Shown here: one piece after another, positions 34,726 to 42,885 of the stretch
Position numbering within the stretch: position 1 is the first letter of the stretch
Layout of the letters: every line of letters begins with the position of its first letter
Translations under genes and position numbers: made by a program
The notes under the pieces: model-generated
What the model was told of the DNA's origin: nothing
Seen by the model: the letters and a program-made list of their open reading frames with translations, nothing else
Database searches by the model: none
Source: Heterohyrax brucei
Taxonomy: Eukaryota > Chordata > Mammalia > Hyracoidea > Procaviidae
NCBI GenBank assembly: GCA_028571685.1
Contig: CM053142.1
Span: 124,860,796 to 124,924,795, forward strand
Reading direction: 5' to 3'
Length of the DNA stretch: 64,000 nucleotides

Positions 34726-35134
34726 ACCGAGGCAATGCGTTTACACTAAGAAATGGAAACACAGCATTACCATTAAATCAGGGTCCAAAATGCACAAAAT
34801 GAGGGCCAGTATCAGTGAAAAGAATCAGGAAGAGACTTCACACTTGAAGAAATAAGGTAATGTGTCCCTGGAGTGGCTGGCTGCTCAGTTGACATGTCAT
34901 GTGCAACACGGAGATTTATGAACTGTGCTAACGAACACTTGCGGCTTTTTTTCTGGTCATGTGTGCTCTCTGAGACCTGCTCAATGATATTTAGGATTGT
35001 TCTTGTCAGTTTAGATCAAGTTATTTTGATTTTGCAGTAAAAAAATATACTTAGAATTAAATGAAAACTTTCTTACTGAAATTTATAAAGGAAAATTAAG
35101 TTTTGCAAATGTGAACCTCACGTTATTCCCTGTT
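34726..35134. other. No recognised feature
   Basis: About 0.4 kb of unassigned sequence. Confidence 0.4.
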
Positions 35135-35284
35135 ACTGAGTGCCATCCAGTCGATCCTCACTCCCAGTGACCCCATGTGACAGAGAACTGCCTTGTCATC
35201 TTCACAACAGCAGATCATCAGATCTTTCTGCAACACAGCCACTCGGTACATTCCGACCTTTTTGGTTAGTAGCAGAAAACACTT
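35135..35284 (-). mobile_element. AfroSINE, long subtype
   Basis: 'gccatccagtcgatcctcac', 'agcagatcatcagatctttc', 'cctttttggttagtagcag' on the reverse strand. Confidence 0.78.
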
Positions 35285-35406
35285 TATTCCTTAGTTCTTT
35301 TCTTTTTGAGAAACAAGTTCTTAAATTTTGTTTTACAATAAATTAACCCTTACTAAAGCCACAATTATTACATAACAGCTGAACAGATTTATGTACACTG
35401 GTACAA

Positions 35407-35583
35407 TACTAACCCACTGACATCAAGTTGATTCCAACTCACAGTGACCTCATAGTGCTTCACAAGTGTAAACCTCTACAGAAACCACACTGCCACACCC
35501 TTCTACCATGAAGCCACCGGTGGTTTCAAACAGTTGCTCTTTCAGTTACTAGTCAATAGCTTTAACTGATGCCCCACCAGAGC
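35407..35583 (-). mobile_element. AfroSINE, long subtype
   Basis: 'gacatcaagttgattccaac', 'tggtttcaaacagttgctct', 'gatgccccaccagagctc' on the reverse strand. Confidence 0.82.
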
Positions 35584-35608
35584 TCATTTATATACACTGG
35601 CACAATAT

Positions 35609-35773
35609 TGGAAACCTTGGTAGCATAATGGTTAAACACTGCTTCCGCTAACCAAAAGGTCAGCAGTTCAAATCCATCAGGCACTCCTTGGAAACTCTAA
35701 GGAGCACTTCTACTCTGTCCTGTAGGATTGCTATGAGTTGGAATCAACACAGCGGCACTGGGTTTTGTTTTTG
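35609..35773 (+). mobile_element. AfroSINE
   Basis: 'ggaaaccttggtagcataat', 'aaggtcagcagttcaaatcc', 'gctatgagttggaatcaac' and a 'gggttttgtttttgg' end. Confidence 0.9.
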
Positions 35774-35789
35774 GCTGGTACAATATTGA

Positions 35790-35990
35790 AGTCCTGGTGG
35801 AACACTGGTTAAGTGTTTCCCTGCTAACTAAAAGGTAGGCAGTTTAAACCCACCAGCTGCTCCATGGGAGAAAGATGTGACAGTCGGCTTCCTTAAAGAT
35901 TACAGCCTAGGAAACCCTATGGGCAGTTCTACTCTACACTGTCACAGGGTTGCTTAAGTGAGAACTGACTTCATGGCACATGCCACCAGC
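35790..35990 (+). mobile_element. AfroSINE with extra central block
   Basis: Carries 'gaaagatgtgacagtcggct' and 'tccttaaagattacagcct' between head and body, marking the same subfamily as the copies at 4775 and 5466. Confidence 0.88.
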
Positions 35991-36490
35991 AACATTAGAG
36001 TCAAATAAATGTTCTTACAGTCAATGTTTGTAGATGATAATTTTTTCCTTTGTTCATTTTCTTCAATTAAGATAAGAAACTATTCCTTTCACTAAGAAGG
36101 GATTATAAAGAAGCCCCTTGAAAAAAGATCTTATCTTTTCAGGGTAATTAGTAATCTGAAAAACATCTAACGCAGGTTCAAGCCCTTCAAAAGGATTTCA
36201 TTCCATCTACTCTGCCAGACTAGCTGCTTTGTTCAAGCTAGCTGGCCTCCAACCATCCCAACAAATTTCCATCCTGAGACACAACTGTTCATTCTACTCT
36301 CCCCTCTCCTACCTTTAATGCTCTGCATCCTGTCAAATACTGTAGTTTCTTTAGAACCTTGCTCCTGGTTTTAACCTGTCTGCTGCCCAAAGCTTCCCAC
36401 GTGGCTCTCACCCTTATTTGAATTTCCATTCCATCCTTCTGGACCACGTATTTGGGCCCTTTTTTATTTCTTCCCTCCTTCCTAGTTATT
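35991..36490. other. No recognised feature
   Basis: About 0.5 kb of unassigned sequence upstream of the provirus host site. Confidence 0.4.
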
Positions 36491-36491
36491 C

Positions 36492-36549
36492 AGTCAGATC
36501 TGGTGGCTGAGTGCTGTATCTTCTAATCAAGAAGATGGTAGTTCAAATC
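36492..36549 (+). mobile_element. AfroSINE, 5' part (split by provirus)
   Basis: 'cagatctggtggctgagtgc' head leading to the B-box-like 'tagttcaaatc', where the provirus interrupts it. The SINE resumes at 41702. Confidence 0.88.
36544..36549. repeat. Provirus target duplication, left
   Basis: CAAATC immediately before the 5' LTR, repeated at 41702-41707. Six bp fits betaretroviral integrases. Confidence 0.92.
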
Positions 36550-36605
36550 TGTTGGGAGCCGTGGGTGAGCCCCCAGGCCCCGACATACAGGAAGCTTGTA
36601 GGGCT

Positions 36606-36680
36606 GAAAAAGCCCGCGCGCGCCAAGTTTGAAAAAGCCCGCGCCCGCGAAATTCAAAAGGCCCACGCGCGGGAAAAACT
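36606..36680 (+). repeat. Triplicated 25-bp CpG-rich U3 units
   Basis: Three head-to-tail units, each with an A-rich start, then 'ggcccgcgcg'-like GC core. Units 1 and 2 share 'gaaaaagcccgcgc'; unit 3 is more diverged. The same block is in the 3' LTR at 41373-41447. Confidence 0.85.
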
Positions 36681-36797
36681 TCCTGCCTGATGTCACTGCC
36701 TTAGTCCTATGTATATCCAATCCCCAGACGACAACTACCTCACTCCAAATGTCACTCCATCCCTACGTCACTTGATCCCTCCCTTTATTCCTACCGC

Positions 36798-36805
36798 TAT
36801 AAATA
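36798..36805 (+). promoter_or_regulatory. 5' LTR TATA box
   Basis: TATAAATA in 'ccgctataaatatacc', upstream of the AATAAA at 36820. Confidence 0.85.
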
Positions 36806-36938
36806 TACCTCATTTTGATAATAAAACTGAGGCTTGATCAGAATTTTGTCTTGCTTTCCATTTTTCCGCCTTTCCTGTTTACTTTCACAGGCTCTCCCTC
36901 GTCCTTTCGTTGATTTGTCCCGCAGGCCGGGGCAAAAC

Positions 36939-36957
36939 TGGCGCCTCAATGTGGGGC
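36939..36957 (+). promoter_or_regulatory. Primer binding site, tRNA-Lys type
   Basis: tggcgcctcaatgtggggc, four bases after the LTR end. It resembles the complement of the tRNA-Lys(1,2) 3' end used by betaretroviruses, with one extra base and a substitution. Confidence 0.8.
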
Positions 36958-37134
36958 CCGAGGTACGGAGCTGCTAAAAGAAACCCACCACGGAGAAGGA
37001 AGTCCTGGCCAGGCGTCCTGAGCGACCGCACCGGGTGTGAGCTCACTCGACTGAAGTTTCCACGGGAAAAGCTGCCCGTGAGTCAAACTTGTCCTGATCA
37101 CCGCGGGAGTAGCCGCCCTGCGAGTTTGGTCTGA

Positions 37135-37146
37135 AGAGGTAAGTGG
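37135..37146 (+). promoter_or_regulatory. Likely major splice donor
   Basis: 'agAG|GTAAGT' with the cut after 37138, close to the mammalian consensus. It lies 23 bp upstream of the gag ATG, where simple and type D-like retroviruses carry the donor for env mRNA. Confidence 0.7.
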
Positions 37147-37161
37147 TGGTTCTATATAGAC

Positions 37162-38964
37162 ATGGGACAGGAATTAAGTTCGCATGACTTGTTTCTTACC
37201 GGCATTGAAAAATCATTGGATAGGCGGAAAATTAAGGTGAAAAAGAAAGACTTAGCTCAGTTTTTTATGTTCCTATCAGACATTTGTCCGTGGTTTTCAC
37301 AGGAAGGCACCATCAGCCCGCAAATCTGGAAACAGGTTGGAGATTGTCTGAATGACTATTATAAAACTTTCGGACCCGAGAAGGTCCCAGTCACTTGTTT
37401 TTCTTATTGGAATTTGATAAATGATGTCCTCCAGAGTTCTCATAATGCTCCTGATGTTCAACATCTCGCCCAGATGGGTGAAAAGGTTATGAAAGAACGG
37501 TCCCGTCCCCCCTCAGTTTCTCTTGATATTCCAGAAAAACCTCAAGCCTTTGGAACACACACACCCCCGCAAGGGAGTCATACTGACCCCCCCAAGGGGC
37601 TTCACCCGTCCCTGAGAGCTTACATTGATAAACCCGATTCTAACCCATTGTCCCCTGAGGGTCAGACCACTCTTGAAGAAAATGCTGCTCATTACCATGA
37701 GAATGCCTACCCCTATACCCTTACGGCCCCTGCCTTTCAAAGACCTCCTCCTCATCCTCCAGGCCCTCCTAACCTGACCGCCCCACCCCTTGGCTTGGAA
37801 CCCAGCTGTCCTCCCCGATCGACTGAAAACTCCCTTGATCAGGATATATCAACGCTAGAAAAACTTGTAGCTCGCAGACACAGACAGTTAGATCTCCAAA
37901 AGGAGCTCCAAGCCCTTGAGCAAGAGCTTAACTCACTCCGCCTAGCCCAGGATCCTAAAACTCGATCCGGGAACAATGTGTCAAAAGGTGCCCCAGGCCG
38001 TCCTAGGACTCTCCTCACCTTTCCGGTAACTCGTAGCCAGCACAGGCAGATAGAGACTGAAATAGAGAGTGAAGAAGAGCAGGAAAGCCCTGGGATAGAA
38101 GAGGAAGAAACTGAAAATCCTGATATAGATGCTGTCCAACCTGACAGCCTTAGCCCCCAGAAATATCACCGCTTAAATGTGAAACATGTTAAAGACTTAA
38201 AAGCGGCTGTCAATAACTACGGCCCGACAGCCCCTTACAGTATAGCATTGCTTGAGAGCCTTAGTGACCGATGGCTTACACCTAATGATTGGCATTTCTC
38301 GGCTCGGGCCTGTTTATCAGGGGGAGACTTTGTTCTCTGGCGTACCGAATTTGCTGAACTGTGCCGGGAGACGGCCCAGCGTAACGGAGAAAGCCGGACC
38401 TCCCGCACCTGGACGAGAGATAAACTCTTGGGGAGGGCTCCATATGACACCAATGAGAAACAGGCAAATTTTCCCCCTGGTTTATTATCACAAATACAAA
38501 ACGCCGGCCTTAGAGCCTGGAAACGTCTCCCCCCCAAGGGCGCAGCCACCACCTCATTGGCTAACATCCGCCAGGGACCCGATGAGCCGTATAGTGAGTT
38601 CGTCAGCAGACTAACCGATGCTGCCGAAAGGCTAGTGGGAGAAGGTGAGACTGGCAGTGCCTTTATCAAACACCTTGCCTTTGAAAATGCTAACCCCTCT
38701 TGCCAAGAAGCCCTACGACCTCATCGCAGAGGAGATCTCTCCGATTATGTCCAACTTTGTTCGGGTATTGGAGCCTCTCATGCTATCGGCGTTGCCATAG
38801 GAGCAGCGCTTAAGGGCTTGAACCCCAGCTCATTACAAAAAACTTGTTTTAATTGCAAGCAGCCTGGTCATTTTGTGCGCGAATGTTCCCTGGGAAAACA
38901 AAATCGTGGGCCTCCCTGGTTTTTTCAGATGGATCTTCCTCTGGTATTGCCGCGTGGGTTATAG
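37162..38964 (+). CDS. gag: Gag polyprotein, intact frame, NC truncated
   Basis: 600 codons from ATG 37162; Gag is the structural polyprotein that assembles particles at or near the membrane. MGQ start gives a myristoylation site. Matrix domain occupies about residues 1-100 ('CPWFSQEGT', 'FSYWNLINDVL'). A proline-rich segment (about 115-225) includes 'FQRPPPHPPGPPN', a predicted coiled coil lies at 230-266, and an acidic stretch at 297-327. Capsid follows, with the major homology region at about 468-487 ('RQGPDEPYSEFVSRL'). One CCHC zinc knuckle spans C562-C575 ('CFNCKQPGHFVREC'). A second knuckle, usual in betaretroviruses, is absent because the deletion begins shortly after; the last ~25 residues read through RNase H DNA in the wrong frame. 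No stop or frameshift interrupts the domains. PTAP near residue 351 is at the capsid start, so its use as a late domain is doubtful. Confidence 0.93.
   Translation: MGQELSSHDLFLTGIEKSLDRRKIKVKKKDLAQFFMFLSDICPWFSQEGTISPQIWKQVGDCLNDYYKTFGPEKVPVTCFSYWNLINDVLQSSHNAPDVQHLAQMGEKVMKERSRPPSVSLDIPEKPQAFGTHTPPQGSHTDPPKGLHPSLRAYIDKPDSNPLSPEGQTTLEENAAHYHENAYPYTLTAPAFQRPPPHPPGPPNLTAPPLGLEPSCPPRSTENSLDQDISTLEKLVARRHRQLDLQKELQALEQELNSLRLAQDPKTRSGNNVSKGAPGRPRTLLTFPVTRSQHRQIETEIESEEEQESPGIEEEETENPDIDAVQPDSLSPQKYHRLNVKHVKDLKAAVNNYGPTAPYSIALLESLSDRWLTPNDWHFSARACLSGGDFVLWRTEFAELCRETAQRNGESRTSRTWTRDKLLGRAPYDTNEKQANFPPGLLSQIQNAGLRAWKRLPPKGAATTSLANIRQGPDEPYSEFVSRLTDAAERLVGEGETGSAFIKHLAFENANPSCQEALRPHRRGDLSDYVQLCSGIGASHAIGVAIGAALKGLNPSSLQKTCFNCKQPGHFVRECSLGKQNRGPPWFFQMDLPLVLPRGL
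38892..38898 (+). promoter_or_regulatory. Candidate -1 frameshift heptamer
   Basis: GGGAAAA, aligned to gag codons as G GGA AAA. A -1 slip here enters exactly the RNase H-integrase frame. Betaretroviral gag-pro sites commonly use a G GGA AAN-type heptamer. A downstream stimulatory structure was not assessed. Confidence 0.6.
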
Positions 38965-40024
38965 ACTCACAGGAAAACAGTGTCCAGTCTCCTTACAGGT
39001 CTGCCCAGCTTGTAGAGCTTTTCACTATCTTACAGGTCTTCACAATACTACATGATGTTCCCTTCAATCTTTACACCAACAGTGCTTACATAGCTCTCTC
39101 AGTCCCAGTGTTGGAAACTGTTCCTTACATCAAAACATCTTCCAACGCTGTGCTTCTTTTTCAACAACTTCAGGCACTCATCCTAAAAAGACAACACCCC
39201 TTTTTTATTGGACACTTGCGTGCCCATACTGACCTTCCAGGACCCCTCTCCGAAGGCAATAATCTTGCAGATAAACAAACACACTTGGTCCTCTCAGCTA
39301 CCCTAGAGCCCATTACCAAAGCCCAACAGGCTCATGCTCTCCACCACCTCAATGCTCGTACACGCCGCCTTATGTTTAAAATTACCAGAGAACAGGCGAG
39401 ACAAATTGTTAAAAACTGTCCTGCATGCGTAACTCTTCTGCCTCTCTCCCACCTAGGAGTTAACCCAAGGGGCCTGCTCCCCAATGAAATCTGGCAAATG
39501 GATGTTACCCATATTCCTGAGTTTGGTAACCTCAAATATGCCCATGTGACCATTGATACCTATAGTGGGTTCCTCCATGCCACCCTCCACAGTGGTGAGG
39601 CCTCTAAAAATGTTATAGCACATGTTCTCCAATGTGTTGCCATCATGGGGAAGCCCCAACAAATCAAAACCGACAATGGACCAGGATATACATCACAAAC
39701 CTTTAAAAATTTCTGTAGTCAATTCCAAATCAAATATGTAACCGACATTCCCTATAATCCTCAGGGACAGGGCATAATAGAGCGAGCCCACCAGACCCTT
39801 AAGTATACCATATCCAAACTTAAGACAAACACTGTTTATTCCACTAAAGGTTCCCCTCGTAACCTCCTAAATCATGCATTGTTCATCCTTAATTTCCTAC
39901 AACTAGATATTAATGAAAAATCTGCGGCAGATCGTCTTTGGCATCAAGAGACTAAAAATCAATATGCCAAGGTTATGTGGAAAAATCCCATAACCCACAA
40001 ATGGCACGGTCCTGATCCGGTTCT

Positions 40025-40052
40025 TATCATACACACGCATGTGTGTATGATA
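40025..40052. repeat. Perfect 12-bp inverted repeat, 4-nt loop
   Basis: Arms tatcatacacac (40025-40036) and gtgtgtatgata (40041-40052) around GCAT, inside the integrase C-terminal domain. Confidence 0.95.
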
Positions 40053-40198
40053 CTGCAGAAGGGGCCCCTCGGTGGCTACCCGAACGTCTTGTTAAGCCCA
40101 TCAATGATAACCCCATTTCCAGGGAAAATACCCCTGAGAAGCCTTCTCCTCTTTTGTAGGCTGTGAAGGCCACCTGTGTCCGGCATTGCTGGAGTGAA

Positions 40199-41027
40199 AT
40201 GCTGAGAAAACTCTGCGATATGGAAGTCAACAATCCATCACAGATAAGCTTTTTAACCTTCTTGTTAATCATTTTTCCTACATATGAAGGATTTGCCCCT
40301 ACCAACCCCCATGCTCCTTTTAGCCTTAAATGGGCTGTTATAAACCTAAATGATAATTCCATACTTTATAATGCTAGTGACACCAAACCCTTAAACACTT
40401 GGTGGCCTGACCTTTCCTTTTGCCTTAAAGATGTCATCCCACGCATAAAAGAATAAGCCTCTAAACACATGCGCAACTTAGGGTTTTATGTTTGCCCCAA
40501 CTATAATAAAGGCGCTCACTGTAGGACAACTGATTCCTACTTCTGCGCCAAATGGAGTTGCGTTACCTCAAGTGATGGAAATTGGAAATGGTCCACACCT
40601 TCTTCAGACCTCTTAAGTTTCTCCTTTACTAAGTATTATGATAAAAATGAAAGATTTAGTTCCTCTAAACCATGTAGCAAAGACGGATCATTCAGGGGTC
40701 ATTAAGGACACAATGACTAACCTCAGAGAGCAATTAAATCAAAGACAACGAGAATGGGGAGGCAGCTCAGGACCGCTTGATTTTAACTTTACCGGAACTT
40801 CATGGCTTACTAATCTACTTCTCAGTTTTGCTGGCCCTGTTTTAGGAATATTACTGTTCCTGACCTTCAGCCCTTGGGCATTCAGAAGAATAACAAGCTT
40901 CATCAAACAACAACTAGATGCTGCACAAGCTAAACCTATTCCAGTTCACTACCATTGCCTGGCAGTTGACGAAGCCTATGCCATTGAAATGGGGTACCCT
41001 AGCTTCCTCCCCACGGGGACAGCATGA
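40199..41027 (+). pseudogene. env: Env remnant, gammaretrovirus-like, deleted and interrupted
   Basis: First ATG of the frame is at 40199. A hydrophobic leader ('ISFLTFLLIIFPTYEG') precedes an SU N-terminus with 'NTWWPDLSFCL' and then 'GFYVCPNYNKG' and 'YFCAKWSCVTSSDGNWKW', patterns of gammaretroviral SU. An in-frame TAA at 40454-40456 interrupts SU and the frame ends at 40705. A different frame (to 41027) carries the end of TM: 'DTMTNLREQLNQRQ', a membrane-spanning segment ('LLLSFAGPVLGILLFLTF') and a cytoplasmic tail. The join near 40690-40700 removes the SU C-terminus, cleavage site, fusion peptide and the conserved TM ectodomain including the CX6CC motif. Not functional as an envelope. 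Confidence 0.88.
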
Positions 41028-41302
41028 AAAGTAGAGGCATGCTTACCTCCTTACCAATCTGGCAAGAGAGGTATGGGTACTGGTGCGAGTGCGAAGCAAA
41101 GCATTGCAAGGGAAAGTTAACACTAACTCCTCTACGTTTCCCTGGGGCACACCTGGCTTGCATAGAGGTTGGTATCTATCTCAACATCAAAACGGCTCTG
41201 CCTCTCCTCCTCAAAAGATGCCAAGAGCCATAAGTTCTACACGGAGGAGCCTTGGTCAATACCCCCTCGCCCAGTTAAAGCCCACCTCCCATCAATTAAA
41301 AC
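41028..41302 (+). other. Post-env non-coding segment
   Basis: About 275 bp between the TM stop and the polypurine tract. Overlapping short frames here look fortuitous. In type D betaretroviruses this interval carries an RNA export element (CTE); whether this segment folds that way cannot be told by eye. Confidence 0.45.
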
Positions 41303-41316
41303 AAAAAGGGAGGAGA
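41303..41316 (+). promoter_or_regulatory. Polypurine tract
   Basis: aaaaagggaggaga directly before the 3' LTR; primer site for plus-strand DNA synthesis. Confidence 0.9.
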
Positions 41317-41701
41317 TGTCGGGAGCCGTGGGTGAGCCCCCAGGCCCCGACATACAGGAAGCTTGTAGGGCTGAAAAAGCCCGCGCGCGCCAAGTTTGAA
41401 AAAGCCCGCGCCCGCGAAATTCAAAAGGCCCGCGCGCGGGAAAAACTTCCTGCCTGATGTCACTGCCTTAGTCCTATGTATATCCAATCCCCAGCCGACA
41501 ACTACCTCACTCCAAATGTCACTCCATCCCTACGTCACTTGATCCCTCCCTTTATTCCTACCGCTATAAATATACCTCATTTTGATAATAAAACTGAGGC
41601 TTGATCAGAATTTTGTCTTGCCTTCCATTTTTCCGCCTTTCCTGTTTACTTTCACAGGCTCTCCCTCGTCCTTTCGTTGATTTGTCCCGCGGGCCGGGGC
41701 A
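41317..41701 (+). mobile_element. 3' LTR, 385 bp
   Basis: Starts tgtcgggagccg and ends ggccggggca. TATA box at 41565-41572 and AATAAA at 41587-41592. Same length as the 5' LTR, with no indels between them in my alignment. The triplicated U3 units lie at 41373-41447. Confidence 0.95.
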
Positions 41702-41800
41702 CAAATCTGCCAGGTGTTCCTTGGAAATGCTATGAGGCAGTTCTACTCTGTCCTGTAGAGTCACTATGAGTAAGAATCGACTCAACAGCAGTGGTGGTCC
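41702..41800 (+). mobile_element. AfroSINE, 3' part (split by provirus)
   Basis: Begins with the second CAAATC target copy (41702-41707) and continues the SINE: 'tgccaggtgttccttggaaa', 'gcagttctactctgtcctgt' and 'gagtaagaatcgactcaac'. Confidence 0.92.
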
Positions 41801-42444
41801 TCCGCCCCCACCCTGGTTATTAAGGGTCTCACTTCTAATAAGCTTCTCTCTCCAGTTAGAGATGAGTACAGAAGTGCCTATTTTTCAAAATCCCTATAAA
41901 GTTCAACTGAGCACTGAAACTGTTCTTGACCAGTAATAAATGTTTCACATGTGAAGAATGGAAGAAGGGTGGGACTACAGTGATGACAATGACTACTGGG
42001 TACCAGCTTACATCAAAGTCTTCAAAACGTTCAACTCCTCACAAGGCCCCTTTTCCCCCCAGCATGTGTTTATAAAAGCCAAATTCCATGGTGAACTCCA
42101 AGTATGCCCTCCAAGAAGACTATCATGTCAGTCAAGAGGGAGTGTGTCATTAGAACACAGACATGCTTACAGGAAAAGACAAAACAGACTTGTATGAAGC
42201 TTCTCTACTTAGCTATTCTTGCATCCCTTGATCTTAGCAGAGCCCCCCACCCCGCCCCGCCCTGCTTCTAATGGTCTTCTATCCAACTGGGATAAACACA
42301 CACAAACAAACAAAAAAAACCTGAGATCTCAGCCCTTCCAGCATCCACACTGGAGCATTGACTTTGGCACTTCCCCACATCCACACCAAGCACCGCTGAT
42401 GGTTTCACAACTTGTCCAAAAAGACACTTACTTCTTCTTCTGAA
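41801..42444. other. No recognised feature
   Basis: About 0.6 kb; a C-rich 'ccccccaccccgccccgcc' run lies near 42243. No repeat named. Confidence 0.4.
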
Positions 42445-42885
42445 GAGTGGTGCCTAATTCCTTGAGTGTGGGCAAGGCTTCATAACCTGCTTTTATCATA
42501 TAAAACATGGCAAAAGTATCAGTGAGCTGAGTAAGTAACAAAAGGCATCAAAACTTCCTCCTTGATTTCTCTTTGCTCACTCTGGGGAGGCCAGCTACCC
42601 CGTCATGAGGACACATGACAAAGAACGGGGGCTTCCTGTCAACAGCTAATACTAACCTCTGGCCATGTGAGTAGGCCATCTCGGGAAGGGATCCTCCTGC
42701 CCCAGGCAAGCTTTCAGATGGCTCTGGCCCCAGGCCAACATCTAGATGGCAACCTCATGAAGTCCTTCTACCAGAAACACGTTGATACACTGCTCCCGGA
42801 TTTCTGGTCCATGGAAACTACGTGAGTGAGACATGCTATCAGTCACCAAGTCTGGGCAACTTGCTGCACAGCAATAGACAGTACA
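42445..42885 (+). mobile_element. MLT1-type MaLR LTR
   Basis: 'tccttgagtgtgggcaaggc', 'tatcatataaaacatggca', 'ggggaggccagctacc', 'tcatgaggacacatgac', 'gccatgtgagtaggccatct', 'gatcctcctgccccaggcaa' and 'gatggcaacctcatga' follow the MLT1 order. The extreme 3' end is missing. Confidence 0.75.

Larger units (their letters stand above)
36550..36934 (+). mobile_element. 5' LTR, 385 bp
   Basis: Starts tgttgggagccg and ends ggccggggca (TG...CA). U3 contains three CpG-rich ~25-bp units at 36606-36680. TATA box TATAAATA is at 36798-36805 and poly(A) signal AATAAA at 36820-36825, about 20 bp apart, so R is likely short or begins after the signal as in other class II LTRs. The pyrimidine-rich 'ttccgcctttcctgttt' lies in U5. 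It differs from the 3' LTR at five sites, two of them CpG transitions. Confidence 0.95.
38892..40166 (+). pseudogene. pol: Pol remnant: RNase H and integrase
   Basis: Open frame (38853-40166) with no ATG start, in the -1 frame of gag; expression would need frameshifting. Counting from 38853, RNase H holds D26 ('VFSDGSSSG'), E55 ('AQLVELF') and D140 ('LADKQTH'), but the third catalytic position is Asn76 ('LYTNSAY', codon 39078-39080), so the enzyme should be inactive. Integrase follows: the HHCC zinc domain ('HALHH...NCPAC') and a complete D217 ('WQMDVTH'), D274 ('KTDNGPGY'), E310 ('GIIERAHQ') triad with 35 residues between the last two. The C-terminal DNA-binding domain is broken: a 28-bp palindrome replaces part of it at 40025-40052 and the family pattern changes frame soon after, about 40063-40073. 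RT polymerase, protease and dUTPase are deleted upstream. Confidence 0.9.
36550..41701 (+). mobile_element. Betaretrovirus-like (class II) endogenous provirus, internally deleted
   Basis: 5152 bp, shorter than the ~7-9 kb usual for a complete provirus. Order: LTR, Lys-type primer site, leader with splice donor, gag, RNase H and integrase of pol, remnants of env, polypurine tract, LTR. Gag and integrase have betaretroviral (type D/ERVK-like) features, whereas env follows the gammaretrovirus pattern, a mix well known among type D viruses. Missing: the rest of nucleocapsid, dUTPase/protease, all RT polymerase, the SU C-terminus and the TM ectodomain. LTRs differ at 5 of 385 positions by my manual alignment, so insertion is recent in evolutionary terms. 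It lies in an AfroSINE in the same orientation. The copy cannot replicate without help. Confidence 0.95.

Noticed and set aside
36910..37134. 74-codon frame in the proviral leader
   Set aside because: It covers the primer binding site and packaging leader; no family protein is expected there.
38235..38669. 144-codon reverse frame and a 120-codon forward frame within gag
   Set aside because: Both are shadow frames of the intact gag gene.
38837..38843. AAAAAAC heptamer as the frameshift site
   Set aside because: It is not aligned with the gag codons in the X XXY YYZ register; the GGGAAAA at 38892 is.
41083..41457. 124-codon frame crossing into the 3' LTR
   Set aside because: It spans the polypurine tract and LTR start and encodes low-complexity Arg/Ala-rich text from CpG-rich U3 units; not a known accessory gene.
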